DNA of 64,000 nt from an uncultured Eubacteriales bacterium (GTDB taxonomy: Bacteria; Bacillota; Clostridia; Christensenellales; Aristaeellaceae): contig OMZY01000011.1 in assembly GCA_900315675.1 (NCBI GenBank), positions 1-64,000 of the forward strand. Direction: 5' to 3'. The notes below the pieces were generated by a model, which ran no database searches, was not told the DNA's origin, and saw only the letters and a list, made by a program, of their open reading frames with translations. Numbering within the stretch: position 1 is the stretch's first letter; the number at the start of each line of letters is the position of its first letter. This document shows positions 9,186 through 18,440 of this stretch, piece after piece. The position numbers were made by a program, and so were the translations under genes.

Positions 9186-9202
9186 GTAAGGAGGGTTGCA
9201 GG

Positions 9203-10384
9203 ATGACGGTCAGCCAGGAAATGAAACGGATTCCGTCCCAAGCGGCCCAGGGGTGCCTTGTCAGCAAAAAGGATAATGTCTTTACTTTTCCCGGCTTCTG
9301 TGATGTGCACGTTCACTTCAGGGAGCCGGGTTTTTCTTATAAGGAAACCATGCTTACCGGCAGCCGGTCGGCAGCCCGGGGCGGCTACACCGCCGTCTGC
9401 GCGATGCCGAACCTGAATCCTGTGCCGGACAGCCTGGCCCACTTAAAGGAAGAGGAAGACCTGATCCGGGCGGCCGGCGGGCTGGTGGACATCTATCCCT
9501 ACGCGGCGCTTACCGTCGGGGAAAAGGGAAAGGAAGCCGCGGCGCTGGAAGAACTGGCTCCCCGGGTGATTGCCTTCTCGGATGACGGCAAAGGCGTGCA
9601 GTCTGAAAGCATGATGCGTTCCCTGATGGAGCGGTGCAGGAAGCTGGGCAAGGTGCTGGCGGCTCACTGTGAGGATGAGGCGCTGGTCCGGGGCGGATAT
9701 ATACACGACGGCGTTTATGCCGCGGCCCACGGGCACCGGGGGATCTGCTCCGAAAGCGAATGGGGCCCCATCGCCCGGGATCTGAAGCTGGCGAAGGAAA
9801 CCGGATGCGCCTATCATGTGTGCCACATCAGCTGTAAGGAAAGCGCGGAACTGATCCGGCAGGCCAAAAAGGACGGCGTGAATGTGACCTGTGAAACCGG
9901 ACCGCATTACCTGCTGCTGGATGAGAATGACCTACAGGAGGACGGACGTTTCCGGATGAATCCACCCCTGCGGGCGAAGGAAGACCGGGAAGCGCTGCTG
10001 GAGGCGCTGCTGGACGGAACGATCGACATGATCGCCACGGACCATGCGCCGCACAGCGCGGAAGAAAAGAGCCGGGGACTGGCAGGCAGCGCCTTTGGCG
10101 TGGTCGGGCTGGAATGTGCGTTCCCGGTACTGTATACAGGACTGGTGAAAACCGGGATCCTGCCGCTGGAAAGGCTGATCAGCCTGATGGCGGTGGCCCC
10201 GCGGGAGCGGTTCGGAATCCCGCTGCGGGAGGATGACCTGTGTGAGTGGGACCTGGACGCGGCATACACCATTGATCCGGCGGAGTTTGAGAGCATGGGG
10301 AAAGCCACGCCCTTTGCGGGACAAAGCGTTTACGGACGGTGCCTGAAAACCGTGCATGCGGGCAGGACAGTCTTTGGCAAGTAA
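9203..10384 (+). CDS. pyrC: Dihydroorotase
   Basis: A 393-residue zinc enzyme that cyclises carbamoyl-aspartate to dihydroorotate, third step of UMP synthesis. The amidohydrolase metal site is clear: DVHVHFREPG near residue 30, a histidine in LAAHCEDE, another in VCHIS, and the catalytic aspartate in MIATDHAPH. The AFSDDGKGV segment fits class I enzymes. The ATG at 9203 has GGAGGG 8 bases before it; the open frame extends back through the terminator to 9047 but that part is leader RNA. First gene of the pyr cluster, 24 bp before carB, controlled by the leader attenuator. Confidence 0.95.
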   Translation: MTVSQEMKRIPSQAAQGCLVSKKDNVFTFPGFCDVHVHFREPGFSYKETMLTGSRSAARGGYTAVCAMPNLNPVPDSLAHLKEEEDLIRAAGGLVDIYPYAALTVGEKGKEAAALEELAPRVIAFSDDGKGVQSESMMRSLMERCRKLGKVLAAHCEDEALVRGGYIHDGVYAAAHGHRGICSESEWGPIARDLKLAKETGCAYHVCHISCKESAELIRQAKKDGVNVTCETGPHYLLLDENDLQEDGRFRMNPPLRAKEDREALLEALLDGTIDMIATDHAPHSAEEKSRGLAGSAFGVVGLECAFPVLYTGLVKTGILPLERLISLMAVAPRERFGIPLREDDLCEWDLDAAYTIDPAEFESMGKATPFAGQSVYGRCLKTVHAGRTVFGK

Positions 10385-10408
10385 GAAAAAAGAAGGGAAG
10401 AAAAGAAC

Positions 10409-13400
10409 ATGGCGAAGCGGACAGACATCAAAAAGGTACTGATCATCGGCAGCGGCCCCATTGTGATCGGCCAGGCGGCGGAGTTTGACTACGCCGGTAC
10501 CCAGGCGTGCCTTGCACTGAAAGAGGAAGGGTACGAGGTGGTGCTGTGCAACTCCAACCCGGCGACCATCATGACGGACACCTCCATCGCGGATAAGGTG
10601 TACATGGAGCCCCTGACGCTGGAATATATCGCGAAGATCCTGCGGTATGAACGTCCGGACGCCATCGTCCCCGGTATCGGCGGACAGACCGGCCTGAACC
10701 TGGCGGTGCAGCTGGAGCGCAAAGGCGTGCTGAAAGAGTGCGGCGTGGAACTGCTGGGCACCAGCAGCCGCAGCATTGAACGGGCTGAGGATCGGGAACT
10801 GTTCAAGGAAATGTGCGAGTCCATCGGGGAGCCGGTTATTCCCAGTGAAATTACCTATAATCTGGAAGAAGCGAAAAAGGCCGCGCTGGACATCGGGTAC
10901 CCGGTAGTGCTGCGCCCCGCGTTCACCCTGGGCGGCACCGGCGGCGGTTTCGCCAACAATGAGGAAGAGCTGGTGGAAATCGGCACCAACGCTTTCCGTC
11001 TCAGCCCTGTACACCAGGTGCTGGTGGAAAAGAGCGTCCGCGGCTACAAGGAGATCGAATTCGAAGTCATGCGGGACAGCAATGACAAGGCGATCACGAT
11101 CTGCGGCATGGAGAACGTGGATCCGGTGGGCGTGCATACCGGCGACAGCGTGGTGGTGGCGCCGATCCTGAGCCTGTCCGACCATGACCTGAAGATGCTC
11201 AATGACAGCGCGATCAAAATCATCCGGGAACTGAAGGTGGAAGGCGGCTGCAACGTGCAGTTCGCGCTGGATCCCAACAGCAGCAAATACTACCTCATCG
11301 AGGTGAACCCGCGGGTCAGCCGGTCTTCCGCGCTGGCCAGCAAGGCCAGCGGATACCCGATCGCCCGGGTGACCGCGAAGATTGCTCTGGGCATGGCGCT
11401 GGAAGAAATTCCGGTAGCCGGCGGCAACGCGGCGATGGAACCCTCCCTGGAATATATCGTGGCAAAGTTCCCTCGCTTCCCCTTCGACAAGTTCACTTCC
11501 GCCAGCAACCAGCTGGGCACCCAGATGAAGGCCACCGGCGAGGTGATGGGAATCGGCAGCACGCTGGAGGAATGCATGCTCAAGAGCGTGCGAAGCCTGG
11601 AAACCGGCGTATGTCATCTGCACCTGGCCAAGTTCGATTCCATGGGCACGGAGGAACTGCTGGAATATGTGAAGGAATTCCGGGCGGACACCCTGTACGC
11701 GGTCACGGAGCTGCTGCGCCGGGATGTGGCCATTGACGTGATCCATGAACAGACCATGATCACGGAGCTGTTCCTGGAAAGCATCAAAAAGATTACTGAA
11801 ATGGAAAAGCGCCTGAAAGCCGCGCCCGGGGATGTGGAGCTGCTGAAGGAAGCGAAGGTTATGGGCTTCGGGGATCTGACAATCTCCCGGCTCTGGAATA
11901 TGAAGGAAACGGACGTGTACGCCCTGCGGAAGGAAAAGGGCATTGTGCCGGTGTTCCGGATGGTGGATACCCTGCATACCGGCAAGTACATTGCCTACCT
12001 TTACTCCAGTTACAGCGGAAAGAACGAATCCATCCTGACGGACAAGAAAAAGATTGTGGTGCTGGGCGCCGGCCCGATCCGCATCGGCCAGGGCGTGGAG
12101 TTCGACTACTCCACCGTGCACGCGGTGCAGACCATCCGCCGCGCGGGCTACGAAGCCATCATTATCAACAACAACCCCGAGACGGTTTCCACGGACTACA
12201 CTACCGCGGACAAACTGTACTTTGAGCCCCTGACGCCGGAAGACGTCATGGCGATCATCGACTTTGAAAAGCCGGAAGGCGTCATCGCCTCTCTGGGAGG
12301 ACAGACCGCTATCAACCTGGCGGAGCCGCTCATGAAGCGCGGCGTGAAGATCATCGGAACCGACTGCGACGCTATCGAGCGGGCGGAAAACCGGGACAGC
12401 TTTGAAAAGATCCTGGAAGACCTGCACATTCCGCAGCCCCAGGGCCGGGCGGTCACCCGGATTGAGGACGGCGTGAAAGCTGCCGAGGAGATCGGATACC
12501 CGGTGCTGGTACGGCCGAGCTTCGTGCTGGGCGGCCGGGCCATGCAGATTGTCGGGGATGAGGAGCAGCTGCGCCACTACCTGCGGACCGCCGTGGAAAT
12601 CGACGCGGACAAGCCGGTGCTGGTGGACAAGTACATCCGCGGCAAGGAAGTGGAAGTGGACGCGATCTGCGACGGCCGGGATGTGTTCGTACCCGGTATC
12701 ATGGAGCTGGTGGAACGCACCGGTATCCACAGCGGCGACTCCATTTCCGTCTATCCCACCTTCTCCATCAGCAACAAAGTGAAGGGCATTATCCTCCAGT
12801 ACGCGAAGAAGCTGGGCCTGGGCATCGGCATCATCGGCCTGTTCAATATCCAGTTCATTGTGGATGAGAACGAAAATGTGTACATCATTGAGGTGAACCC
12901 CCGGTCCAGCCGGACGGTTCCCTTCCTGAGCAAGTCCACGGGCTACTCCCTGGCGGATATCGCCACGGAAGTCATCCTGGGCAAGAGCCTGAAGGAACAG
13001 GGTATCTTCGACCTCTATCCGGAAGAAAAGAAACGCTTCTATGTCAAGGTTCCGGTCTTCTCCTTCAACAAGATCAAGGGCCTGGACGCCTACCTGAGCC
13101 CGGAAATGAAATCCACCGGTGAAGCCATCGGTTACGATGACAAGCTGAACCGCGCCCTGTACAAGGCGCTGCAGGCCGGCGGAACCCGGCTGCAGAATTA
13201 CGGCACGGTGCTGGCTACGATTGCCGACCGGGACAAGGACGAAGCCCTGCCGCTGATCCGCCGCTTCTACAACCTGGGCTTCAACATTGAGGCGACAAGG
13301 GGAACTGCCCGCTTCCTGAAGGAAAACGGCATCCGCACCCATGCGATGCTGAAGCTCAGCCAGGGTTCCGATGAAATCCTGAACAGCATCCGCCAGGGCC

Positions 13401-13582
13401 ATGTGGCCTACATCATCAACACCCGGGAGATCGGGGAGGCGGAGAGCGAAAGCGACGGCCTGCAGATCCGTCGCTGCGCCACCGAGAACAACGCGACGAT
13501 CTTCACCAGTCTGGATACGGTCCGCGTGCTGCTGGACGTACTGGAGGAGACCACGCTGACGATCTCAACCATTGACGCTTAA
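10409..13582 (+). CDS. carB: Carbamoyl-phosphate synthase large subunit
   Basis: A 1057-residue synthetase making carbamoyl phosphate from bicarbonate, ATP and ammonia passed from the small subunit. Two homologous ATP-grasp halves can be seen: GSGPIVIGQAAEFDYAG at the start and GAGPIRIGQGVEFDYS near residue 550. Each is followed by a GGQT motif and NPR-type metal-binding motifs (EVNPRVSRSS, EVNPRSSRT). The C-terminal ~125 residues form the allosteric MGS-like domain. Length is normal. The glutaminase partner carA, usually just upstream, is missing from this cluster and from the whole window. Confidence 0.97.
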   Translation: MAKRTDIKKVLIIGSGPIVIGQAAEFDYAGTQACLALKEEGYEVVLCNSNPATIMTDTSIADKVYMEPLTLEYIAKILRYERPDAIVPGIGGQTGLNLAVQLERKGVLKECGVELLGTSSRSIERAEDRELFKEMCESIGEPVIPSEITYNLEEAKKAALDIGYPVVLRPAFTLGGTGGGFANNEEELVEIGTNAFRLSPVHQVLVEKSVRGYKEIEFEVMRDSNDKAITICGMENVDPVGVHTGDSVVVAPILSLSDHDLKMLNDSAIKIIRELKVEGGCNVQFALDPNSSKYYLIEVNPRVSRSSALASKASGYPIARVTAKIALGMALEEIPVAGGNAAMEPSLEYIVAKFPRFPFDKFTSASNQLGTQMKATGEVMGIGSTLEECMLKSVRSLETGVCHLHLAKFDSMGTEELLEYVKEFRADTLYAVTELLRRDVAIDVIHEQTMITELFLESIKKITEMEKRLKAAPGDVELLKEAKVMGFGDLTISRLWNMKETDVYALRKEKGIVPVFRMVDTLHTGKYIAYLYSSYSGKNESILTDKKKIVVLGAGPIRIGQGVEFDYSTVHAVQTIRRAGYEAIIINNNPETVSTDYTTADKLYFEPLTPEDVMAIIDFEKPEGVIASLGGQTAINLAEPLMKRGVKIIGTDCDAIERAENRDSFEKILEDLHIPQPQGRAVTRIEDGVKAAEEIGYPVLVRPSFVLGGRAMQIVGDEEQLRHYLRTAVEIDADKPVLVDKYIRGKEVEVDAICDGRDVFVPGIMELVERTGIHSGDSISVYPTFSISNKVKGIILQYAKKLGLGIGIIGLFNIQFIVDENENVYIIEVNPRSSRTVPFLSKSTGYSLADIATEVILGKSLKEQGIFDLYPEEKKRFYVKVPVFSFNKIKGLDAYLSPEMKSTGEAIGYDDKLNRALYKALQAGGTRLQNYGTVLATIADRDKDEALPLIRRFYNLGFNIEATRGTARFLKENGIRTHAMLKLSQGSDEILNSIRQGHVAYIINTREIGEAESESDGLQIRRCATENNATIFTSLDTVRVLLDVLEETTLTISTIDA

Positions 13583-13585
13583 ATC

Positions 13586-13614
13586 AATTCAGAATTCAGA
13601 ATTCAGAATTAATT
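13586..13614. repeat. Heptanucleotide tandem repeat (carB-pyrK gap)
   Basis: Three to four copies of the 7-mer CAGAATT, located directly behind the carB stop codon. It is one of several such arrays in the window. Confidence 0.75.
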
Positions 13615-13641
13615 GTAAAAACCCGGAATAAGGGGAATGTA

Positions 13642-14379
13642 ATGAAGCAGCAAGTATTAACAATCATGGAAAACGTGCCGGTGACAGGCAGCGTTTACCG
13701 GATGCGGCTGGAAGGCGCGGAACTGGAGGCGCAGAAGCCGGGCGGATTTGTGAACATCCGCCTGGACGGCCTCTTCCTGCGCCGGCCGATCTCCGTGTTC
13801 GATTCCGCTCCCGGCAGCCTGACCATCCTGTATAAGGTGGTAGGCAAGGGAACGGAGCAGATGAGCGGCATGAAAGCCGGGGAAACGCTGGACGTGCTCA
13901 CCGGACTGGGCAACGGATATGACATGGCGAAAGCCGGAGACCATCCGCTGCTGCTGGGCGGCGGCGTAGGCGTACCGCCGCTGTACCTGCTGGCGAAACA
14001 GCTGATTGCCGCCGGCAAAAAGGTGAGCGCTGTGCTGGGCTTCAACACGGCGGCGGAGGTCTTCGGGGAAGCGGAGTTCAGGGCGCTGGGCTGCGATGTG
14101 ACGGTGACCACCGCGGACGGAAGCTATGGCGTGAAAGGCTTTGTGACCGACGCCCTGCCGGCGGAGTACAGCTACTTCTATACCTGCGGACCGGAACCCA
14201 TGCTGAAAGCGGTATACCGCGCAGCGAAAACCTCCGGCCAGTTCTCCTTTGAGGAACGGATGGGCTGCGGCTTCGGCGCCTGCATGGGCTGCAGCTGCAA
14301 GACCATCACCGGATACAAGCGTATCTGCCGGGAAGGCCCGGTGCTGGAGAAGGAGGAGATCCTTTGGGCGAACCTCTGA
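13642..14379 (+). CDS. pyrK: Dihydroorotate dehydrogenase B, electron transfer subunit
   Basis: A 245-residue flavo-iron-sulfur protein that passes electrons from PyrD to NAD+. It has an FAD-binding beta-barrel (RRPISVFD near residue 50), an NAD-binding lobe with GGGVGVPPL, and a C-terminal [2Fe-2S] loop with the cysteines of MGCGFGACMGCSCK and RICREGP. The complete cysteine set argues for a working subunit. It is followed not directly by pyrD but by 184 bp of hairpin-rich repeat. Confidence 0.95.
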   Translation: MKQQVLTIMENVPVTGSVYRMRLEGAELEAQKPGGFVNIRLDGLFLRRPISVFDSAPGSLTILYKVVGKGTEQMSGMKAGETLDVLTGLGNGYDMAKAGDHPLLLGGGVGVPPLYLLAKQLIAAGKKVSAVLGFNTAAEVFGEAEFRALGCDVTVTTADGSYGVKGFVTDALPAEYSYFYTCGPEPMLKAVYRAAKTSGQFSFEERMGCGFGACMGCSCKTITGYKRICREGPVLEKEEILWANL

Positions 14380-14411
14380 CGACTGCCGGTGGCAGAAATT
14401 TCGTCAGAGGT
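14372..14411. repeat. Nested hairpin at the end of pyrK
   Basis: ACCTCTGACGA (14372-14382) pairs perfectly with TCGTCAGAGGT (14401-14411); its loop contains a second stem CTGCC/GGCAG. The 5' arm includes the pyrK stop codon. No T-run follows, so it looks like an RNA processing or stability element rather than a terminator. Confidence 0.7.
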
Positions 14412-14428
14412 GGGGTTTGGAGCGCCCG

Positions 14429-14537
14429 GAGAAAGAGCCAGTGGCTCTTTCTCAGCGAAAAACGGGCGGCAGCCCTGGGCAAACAACCGAAACAAGCGAG
14501 CTCCGCAGTGCGGAGTCGCGCCGATTGAGGTTGCGGA
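14429..14537 (+). repeat. Dispersed hairpin repeat, copy B
   Basis: Begins with an 11-bp hairpin GAGAAAGAGCC/GGCTCTTTCTC, contains AACCGAAACAAGC, a second hairpin CTCCGCA/TGCGGAG and ends in GATTGAGGTTGCGGA. It matches copies at 290-395 and 21201-21307, with the hairpin arms changed in sequence but still paired. Confidence 0.75.
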
Positions 14538-14563
14538 TAACGCTTGAGAATGGAGAATGAAGT

Positions 14564-15475
14564 TTGGAAAACAAATTAGTTGTGAACCTGTGCGGCATTG
14601 ATCTGGACAACCCGGTGATCCCCGCCAGCGGTACTTTCGGCTTCGGGTATGAGTTTGCCCAGTGGTACGATATCAATTGCCTGGGAACCTTCTCTTTTAA
14701 GGGAACCACAAAAGATCCCCGCTTCGGAAACCCCACGCCCCGCATCGCGGAATGCCCGGCGGGCATGATCAACGCCGTGGGCCTGCAGAATCCCGGGGTG
14801 GAAAAGGTGATCGCGGAGGAACTGCCGAAGCTGAAGGAAGTATTCCATAAGCCGGTGATGGCAAACGTCAGCGGCTTCAGCGTGGAGGATTACGCCTATA
14901 CCTGCGAACGCCTGGACGCGGAGGAGCAGGTGGGCTGGCTGGAGGTCAACATTTCCTGCCCGAATGTGCACGGCGGCGGCATGTCCTTCGGAACCGATCC
15001 GAAAGCGGCGGCGGAAGTGACCGCGGCGGTAAAAAAAGTGACAACCAAACCGGTAATCATGAAGCTGAGTCCGAACGTGACGGATATCACCGCCATCGCG
15101 AAGGCCTGTGAGGACGCGGGAGCGGACGGTGTATCCCTGATCAATACCCTGCAGGGGATGAGGATTGACCTGAAGACCCGGAAACCGGTCATCAAAAATG
15201 TGATGGGCGGCGTCAGCGGCCCGGCGGTGTTCCCGGTGGCCCTGCGGATGGTCTGGCAGGTATGCCGGGCGGTGAAAATCCCGGTCATAGGCATGGGCGG
15301 TGTGAGCACCGCGGAAGACGTGCTGGAGATGATGATGGCCGGCGCCACGGCTGTGGAAGTGGGCGCGGCGAACCTGACGGATCCCTGCGCCTGCAAAAAG
15401 ATCATTGAGGATCTGCCTGCTGCGATGGATCAATACGGAATCAGATCCCTGCAGGAATTGAAAGGAGAGATTTGA
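14564..15475 (+). CDS. pyrD: Dihydroorotate dehydrogenase B, catalytic subunit
   Basis: A 303-residue FMN TIM-barrel enzyme oxidising dihydroorotate to orotate. The class 1B signature is visible: substrate-binding NAVGLQNPG, the active-site cysteine in EVNISCPNVHGGG, and the FMN phosphate region GMGGVSTAEDVLEM. It works with PyrK. The most likely start is TTG 14564, preceded by GGAGAATGAAG; no ATG fits the conserved N-terminus (ENKLVVNLCGI). The preceding spacer holds the dispersed repeat. Confidence 0.95.
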   Translation: MENKLVVNLCGIDLDNPVIPASGTFGFGYEFAQWYDINCLGTFSFKGTTKDPRFGNPTPRIAECPAGMINAVGLQNPGVEKVIAEELPKLKEVFHKPVMANVSGFSVEDYAYTCERLDAEEQVGWLEVNISCPNVHGGGMSFGTDPKAAAEVTAAVKKVTTKPVIMKLSPNVTDITAIAKACEDAGADGVSLINTLQGMRIDLKTRKPVIKNVMGGVSGPAVFPVALRMVWQVCRAVKIPVIGMGGVSTAEDVLEMMMAGATAVEVGAANLTDPCACKKIIEDLPAAMDQYGIRSLQELKGEI

Positions 15476-15477
15476 AC

Positions 15478-16176
15478 ATGGGAAAAGACGTGATTGTGGC
15501 CTGTGACTTTCCGAACGCTGAGCAGACGCTGGCCTTTCTGGACAAATTCCAGGGCCGTAAACCGTTTGTGAAGATCGGCATGGAGCTGTTCTACGGAGCC
15601 GGTCCGGACATTGTCCGGCAGATCAAGGCCCGGGGGCACAAAATCTTCCTGGATCTGAAACTGCACGATATTCCGAATACCGTGAAAAAGGCCATGATGG
15701 TGCTGCGGGATCTGGACGTGGATATCTGCAACCTTCACGCCGCGGGTACCATCCGCATGATGGAAGCGGCGCTGGAGGGCCTGACCCGGCCGGACGGCAG
15801 CCGCCCGCTGCTGATTGCTGTGACCCAGCTGACCAGCACGGACCAGGAGGCGCTGGAAAAGGATCTGCTGATTGAGAAGCCCATCGACGAAGTGGTGATG
15901 CACTACGCCCTGAATGCCCGGAAAGCCGGACTGGACGGCGTGGTCTGCTCCCCGCTGGAAGCAGGGAAGGTGCATGATGTGTGCGGCGCGGACTTCCTGA
16001 CGGTGACTCCCGGCGTCCGCTTTGCCGACGGGGATGTGGGTGACCAGAAGCGGGTTATGACCCCGGCGGAGGCAAAGAAGGTCGGCAGCGACTATATTGT
16101 CGTCGGCCGTCCGATCACCGCGGCGGAGGATCCGGTGGCGGCATACGAACGGTGCGTTGCTGAATTCATTGGATAA
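15478..16176 (+). CDS. pyrF: Orotidine 5'-phosphate decarboxylase
   Basis: A 232-residue decarboxylase converting OMP to UMP, last step of the pathway. The catalytic charge network DLKLHDIPNT is intact, and the phosphate-binding end VTPGVRFADGD and IVVGRPI are typical of the short bacterial type. The ATG at 15478 is chosen; an in-frame TTG at 15472 is possible but is too close to AAAGGAGAG (15461-15469) and overlaps the pyrD stop. Tightly coupled to pyrD. Confidence 0.95.
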   Translation: MGKDVIVACDFPNAEQTLAFLDKFQGRKPFVKIGMELFYGAGPDIVRQIKARGHKIFLDLKLHDIPNTVKKAMMVLRDLDVDICNLHAAGTIRMMEAALEGLTRPDGSRPLLIAVTQLTSTDQEALEKDLLIEKPIDEVVMHYALNARKAGLDGVVCSPLEAGKVHDVCGADFLTVTPGVRFADGDVGDQKRVMTPAEAKKVGSDYIVVGRPITAAEDPVAAYERCVAEFIG

Positions 16177-16311
16177 AATCCAATGAATTCACAATGAAAA
16201 ATGGCAGATGGTTTAAACGTCCGGCGATATAATCCGGATATCGGAAGATTCATATGATTTCATTATGAATTATAAATTGTGAATTATGAATTGAGAGCGA
16301 GGAACGAGCGT
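16177..16311. repeat. pyrF-pyrE spacer with heptanucleotide repeats
   Basis: AT-rich words of the kind TGAATTA/TGAATTG repeat with 7-nt spacing at 16259-16294, and AATGAATTCACAATGAA occurs at 16183-16199. Between them lies an imperfect palindrome around GATAT/ATATC (16226-16244). No gene is present. Confidence 0.65.
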
Positions 16312-16959
16312 ATGAAACGGGAAGAACTGAATCAGCTGATTGCACGGGACCTGCTGAAGATCAAGGCAGTCTTTTTCCGGCCGGAGGAGCCCTTTACCTG
16401 GGCCAGCGGCATCAAGAGCCCTGTTTACTGCGATAACCGGCTGACCCTGACGGCGCCGGAAGTCCGCACGGATGTGGAGAAGGGCCTGGCCCAGCTGATC
16501 GGAGAGGAATATCCCTCTGTGGAAGTGCTTATGGGAACATCCACCGCGGGTATTGCCCACGCGGCGATCACAGCCCATATCATGGGACTGCCTATGGGCT
16601 ATGTGCGTTCCGGCACGAAGGACCATGGCCGGCAGAACCAGATCGAAGGCAGGCTGGAGCCCGGCCAGAAGGTTGTGGTTGTGGAAGACCTGATTTCCAC
16701 CGGCGGCAGCGTGCTGGAAGTGGTGGATGTGCTGCGGAAGGCCGGCGCGGAAGTACTGGGCATCGTAAGCATCTTTACCTACGGCATGCAGAAGGGCCTG
16801 GACCGGCTGGCGGCCGCGAATGTGAAGAATGTTTCCCTGACGAACTTTGACATCATTGCGGAGGAAGCCGCCAGGGAAGGATATATCCGTCCCGAGGATA
16901 TCTCCCGCCTGATCCGTTTCCGCAACAATCCGAGTGATGAGTCCTGGGCCAAGGTGTAA
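16312..16959 (+). CDS. pyrE: Orotate phosphoribosyltransferase
   Basis: A 215-residue enzyme joining orotate to PRPP to give OMP. The PRPP-binding loop VVVVEDLISTGGS is exact, and the N-terminal FTWASGIKSPVYCDNR is the family hallmark. ATG 16312 is preceded by GAGGAACG, a modest ribosome-binding site; an in-frame ATG at 16279 lies inside the repeat array and would add unconserved residues. The gene runs into pyrB with a 12-bp gap. Confidence 0.95.
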   Translation: MKREELNQLIARDLLKIKAVFFRPEEPFTWASGIKSPVYCDNRLTLTAPEVRTDVEKGLAQLIGEEYPSVEVLMGTSTAGIAHAAITAHIMGLPMGYVRSGTKDHGRQNQIEGRLEPGQKVVVVEDLISTGGSVLEVVDVLRKAGAEVLGIVSIFTYGMQKGLDRLAAANVKNVSLTNFDIIAEEAAREGYIRPEDISRLIRFRNNPSDESWAKV

Positions 16960-16971
16960 TTGGAGGATTAT

Positions 16972-17898
16972 ATGAAACGAAGCATCATTGACGTTCCGGA
17001 TCTGACCCCGGAAGAGCTGGACCGGCTCATGGATACGGCGGAGGACATTATTGCCCATCCGGATGATTATGCTGACGCCTGCCGCAGGAAGAAGCTGGCG
17101 ACGCTCTTCTTTGAGCCCAGCACCCGCACCCGCCTGAGCTTTGAGGCGGCCATGTACGAGCTGGGCGGAAACGTACTCAGCGTGACCGGCGCGGGGACAA
17201 GCTCTGCCGCAAAGGGCGAGAGTGTGGCGGACACGGCGAAGACGGTTTCCTGCTACGCGGATATTATTGCCATGCGCCATCCGAAGGAGGGCGCGGCGCT
17301 GGTGGCGGCGCGGAACGCCTCCGTGCCGGTGATCAATGCGGGGGACGGCGGCCACTGCCATCCGACCCAGACGCTGGCGGACCTGCTGACAATCCGGCGG
17401 GAAAAGGGAAGGCTCAACAACCTGACCGTAGGCCTGTGCGGCGACCTGAAATTCGGGCGTACGGTGCATTCCCTGATCAATGCCATGTCCCGCTACGAGG
17501 GACTGAAGTTCGTTCTGATCAGTCCGGAGGAACTGAAGGTTCCCAGCTATGTAAAAAACGACGCCCTGAAGAAAAAGAACATTCCCTATACCCAGACCAC
17601 GGATCTGGAAGAGGTGATCGGCGATCTGGATATCCTGTACATGACCCGGGTTCAGCGGGAACGCTTCTTCAATGAGGAAGACTACCTGCGCCTGCGGGAC
17701 AGCTACATCCTGACGCCGGAAAAGATGAAGAAAGCCCGGGCAGACCTGTGCGTCATGCATCCCCTGCCCCGGGTGAACGAGATCAGCGTGGCGGTGGACG
17801 ATGATCCCCGGGCCTGCTACTTCAAGCAGGTGCTGAACGGAAAGTATATGCGCATGGCACTGATCCTGAAACTGCTGAAGGAGGCGGGAACGATATGA
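16972..17898 (+). CDS. pyrB: Aspartate carbamoyltransferase catalytic subunit
   Basis: A 308-residue transferase that forms carbamoyl-aspartate, the committed step. The carbamoyl-phosphate loop [13 protein letters not shown] (about residues 48-60) is intact, as are HPTQTLADL and [13 protein letters not shown] 16972 is preceded by TTGGAGGAT; the in-frame TTG at 16960 would have no ribosome-binding site. It overlaps pyrI by 4 nt, implying translational coupling of the two subunits and an allosteric ATCase of the enterobacterial type. Confidence 0.96.
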   Translation: MKRSIIDVPDLTPEELDRLMDTAEDIIAHPDDYADACRRKKLATLFFEPSTRTRLSFEAAMYELGGNVLSVTGAGTSSAAKGESVADTAKTVSCYADIIAMRHPKEGAALVAARNASVPVINAGDGGHCHPTQTLADLLTIRREKGRLNNLTVGLCGDLKFGRTVHSLINAMSRYEGLKFVLISPEELKVPSYVKNDALKKKNIPYTQTTDLEEVIGDLDILYMTRVQRERFFNEEDYLRLRDSYILTPEKMKKARADLCVMHPLPRVNEISVAVDDDPRACYFKQVLNGKYMRMALILKLLKEAGTI

Positions 17899-18317
17899 AC
17901 GTTGACTCCATCCGGGACGGAATCGTCATAGACCATATTGCCGCCGGCTGCGGCATGAAGCTTTACCGCCTGCTGGGCCTGGAAACCCTGGAGGCTCCGG
18001 TGGCAATGATCACCAATGTGGTTTCCCGCAAGCTGGGACGCAAGGACATTATCAAGGTGGACGCGGACATCGACGTGGATCTGGATATCATCGGCTATGT
18101 AGATCCCGGCGCCACCGTGAATATCATCCGGAACGGGGAACTGATCGAGAAAAAGCGGATTGAAATGCCGGAGAAGCTGGTAAACGTCCTTTTCTGCAAA
18201 AATCCCCGGTGTATTTCCTCCTGCGAACAGGAACTGGACCAGGTTTTCTGCCTGACAGACCGGGAGAAAAAGGAGTACCGGTGCGCTTATTGCGAAACGA
18301 AGGCTTCCAACCTCTGA
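17895..18317 (+). CDS. pyrI: Aspartate carbamoyltransferase regulatory subunit
   Basis: A 140-residue regulatory chain. The N-terminal allosteric domain ([22 protein letters not shown]) binds nucleotides in the enzymes studied; the C-terminal zinc domain has the four cysteines in [10 protein letters not shown] and YRCAYC that dock onto PyrB. It is last in the cluster, just before a strong terminator. The presence of PyrI means UMP synthesis is likely controlled both by RNA attenuation and by enzyme feedback. Confidence 0.95.
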   Translation: MNVDSIRDGIVIDHIAAGCGMKLYRLLGLETLEAPVAMITNVVSRKLGRKDIIKVDADIDVDLDIIGYVDPGATVNIIRNGELIEKKRIEMPEKLVNVLFCKNPRCISSCEQELDQVFCLTDREKKEYRCAYCETKASNL

Positions 18318-18372
18318 GCGGTGGATGGGGCTAAATAGCAAAATCTGCACCAGAATGCACAAAAACCGAAGA

Positions 18373-18410
18373 AACACGAACGTTTATTTCCGAACGTTCG
18401 TGTTTTTGTT
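18373..18410 (+). terminator. Terminator between pyr and pur clusters, with CGAAC motifs
   Basis: AACACGAACGTT (18373-18384) pairs with AACGTTCGTGTT (18393-18404), then T-rich sequence. The stem contains CGAAC/GTTCG words that resemble the core of the Bacillus PurR box, and GTTCG occurs again in the downstream promoter. Confidence 0.85.
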
Positions 18411-18440
18411 TAAAAATATCTGAATTTCCTTTGTTTTGGA

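Noticed and set aside
9047-9202. In-frame N-terminal extension of PyrC
   Set aside because: It would translate the PyrR hairpin and terminator; the ATG at 9203 has a good ribosome-binding site and matches family length.
9932-13402. 1156-codon open frame opposite carB and pyrC
   Set aside because: Antisense shadow of carB caused by codon bias; no family motif, no start signal.
18318-18372. Purine riboswitch upstream of purE
   Set aside because: The conserved three-way junction core cannot be found; the structure present is a plain terminator stem.
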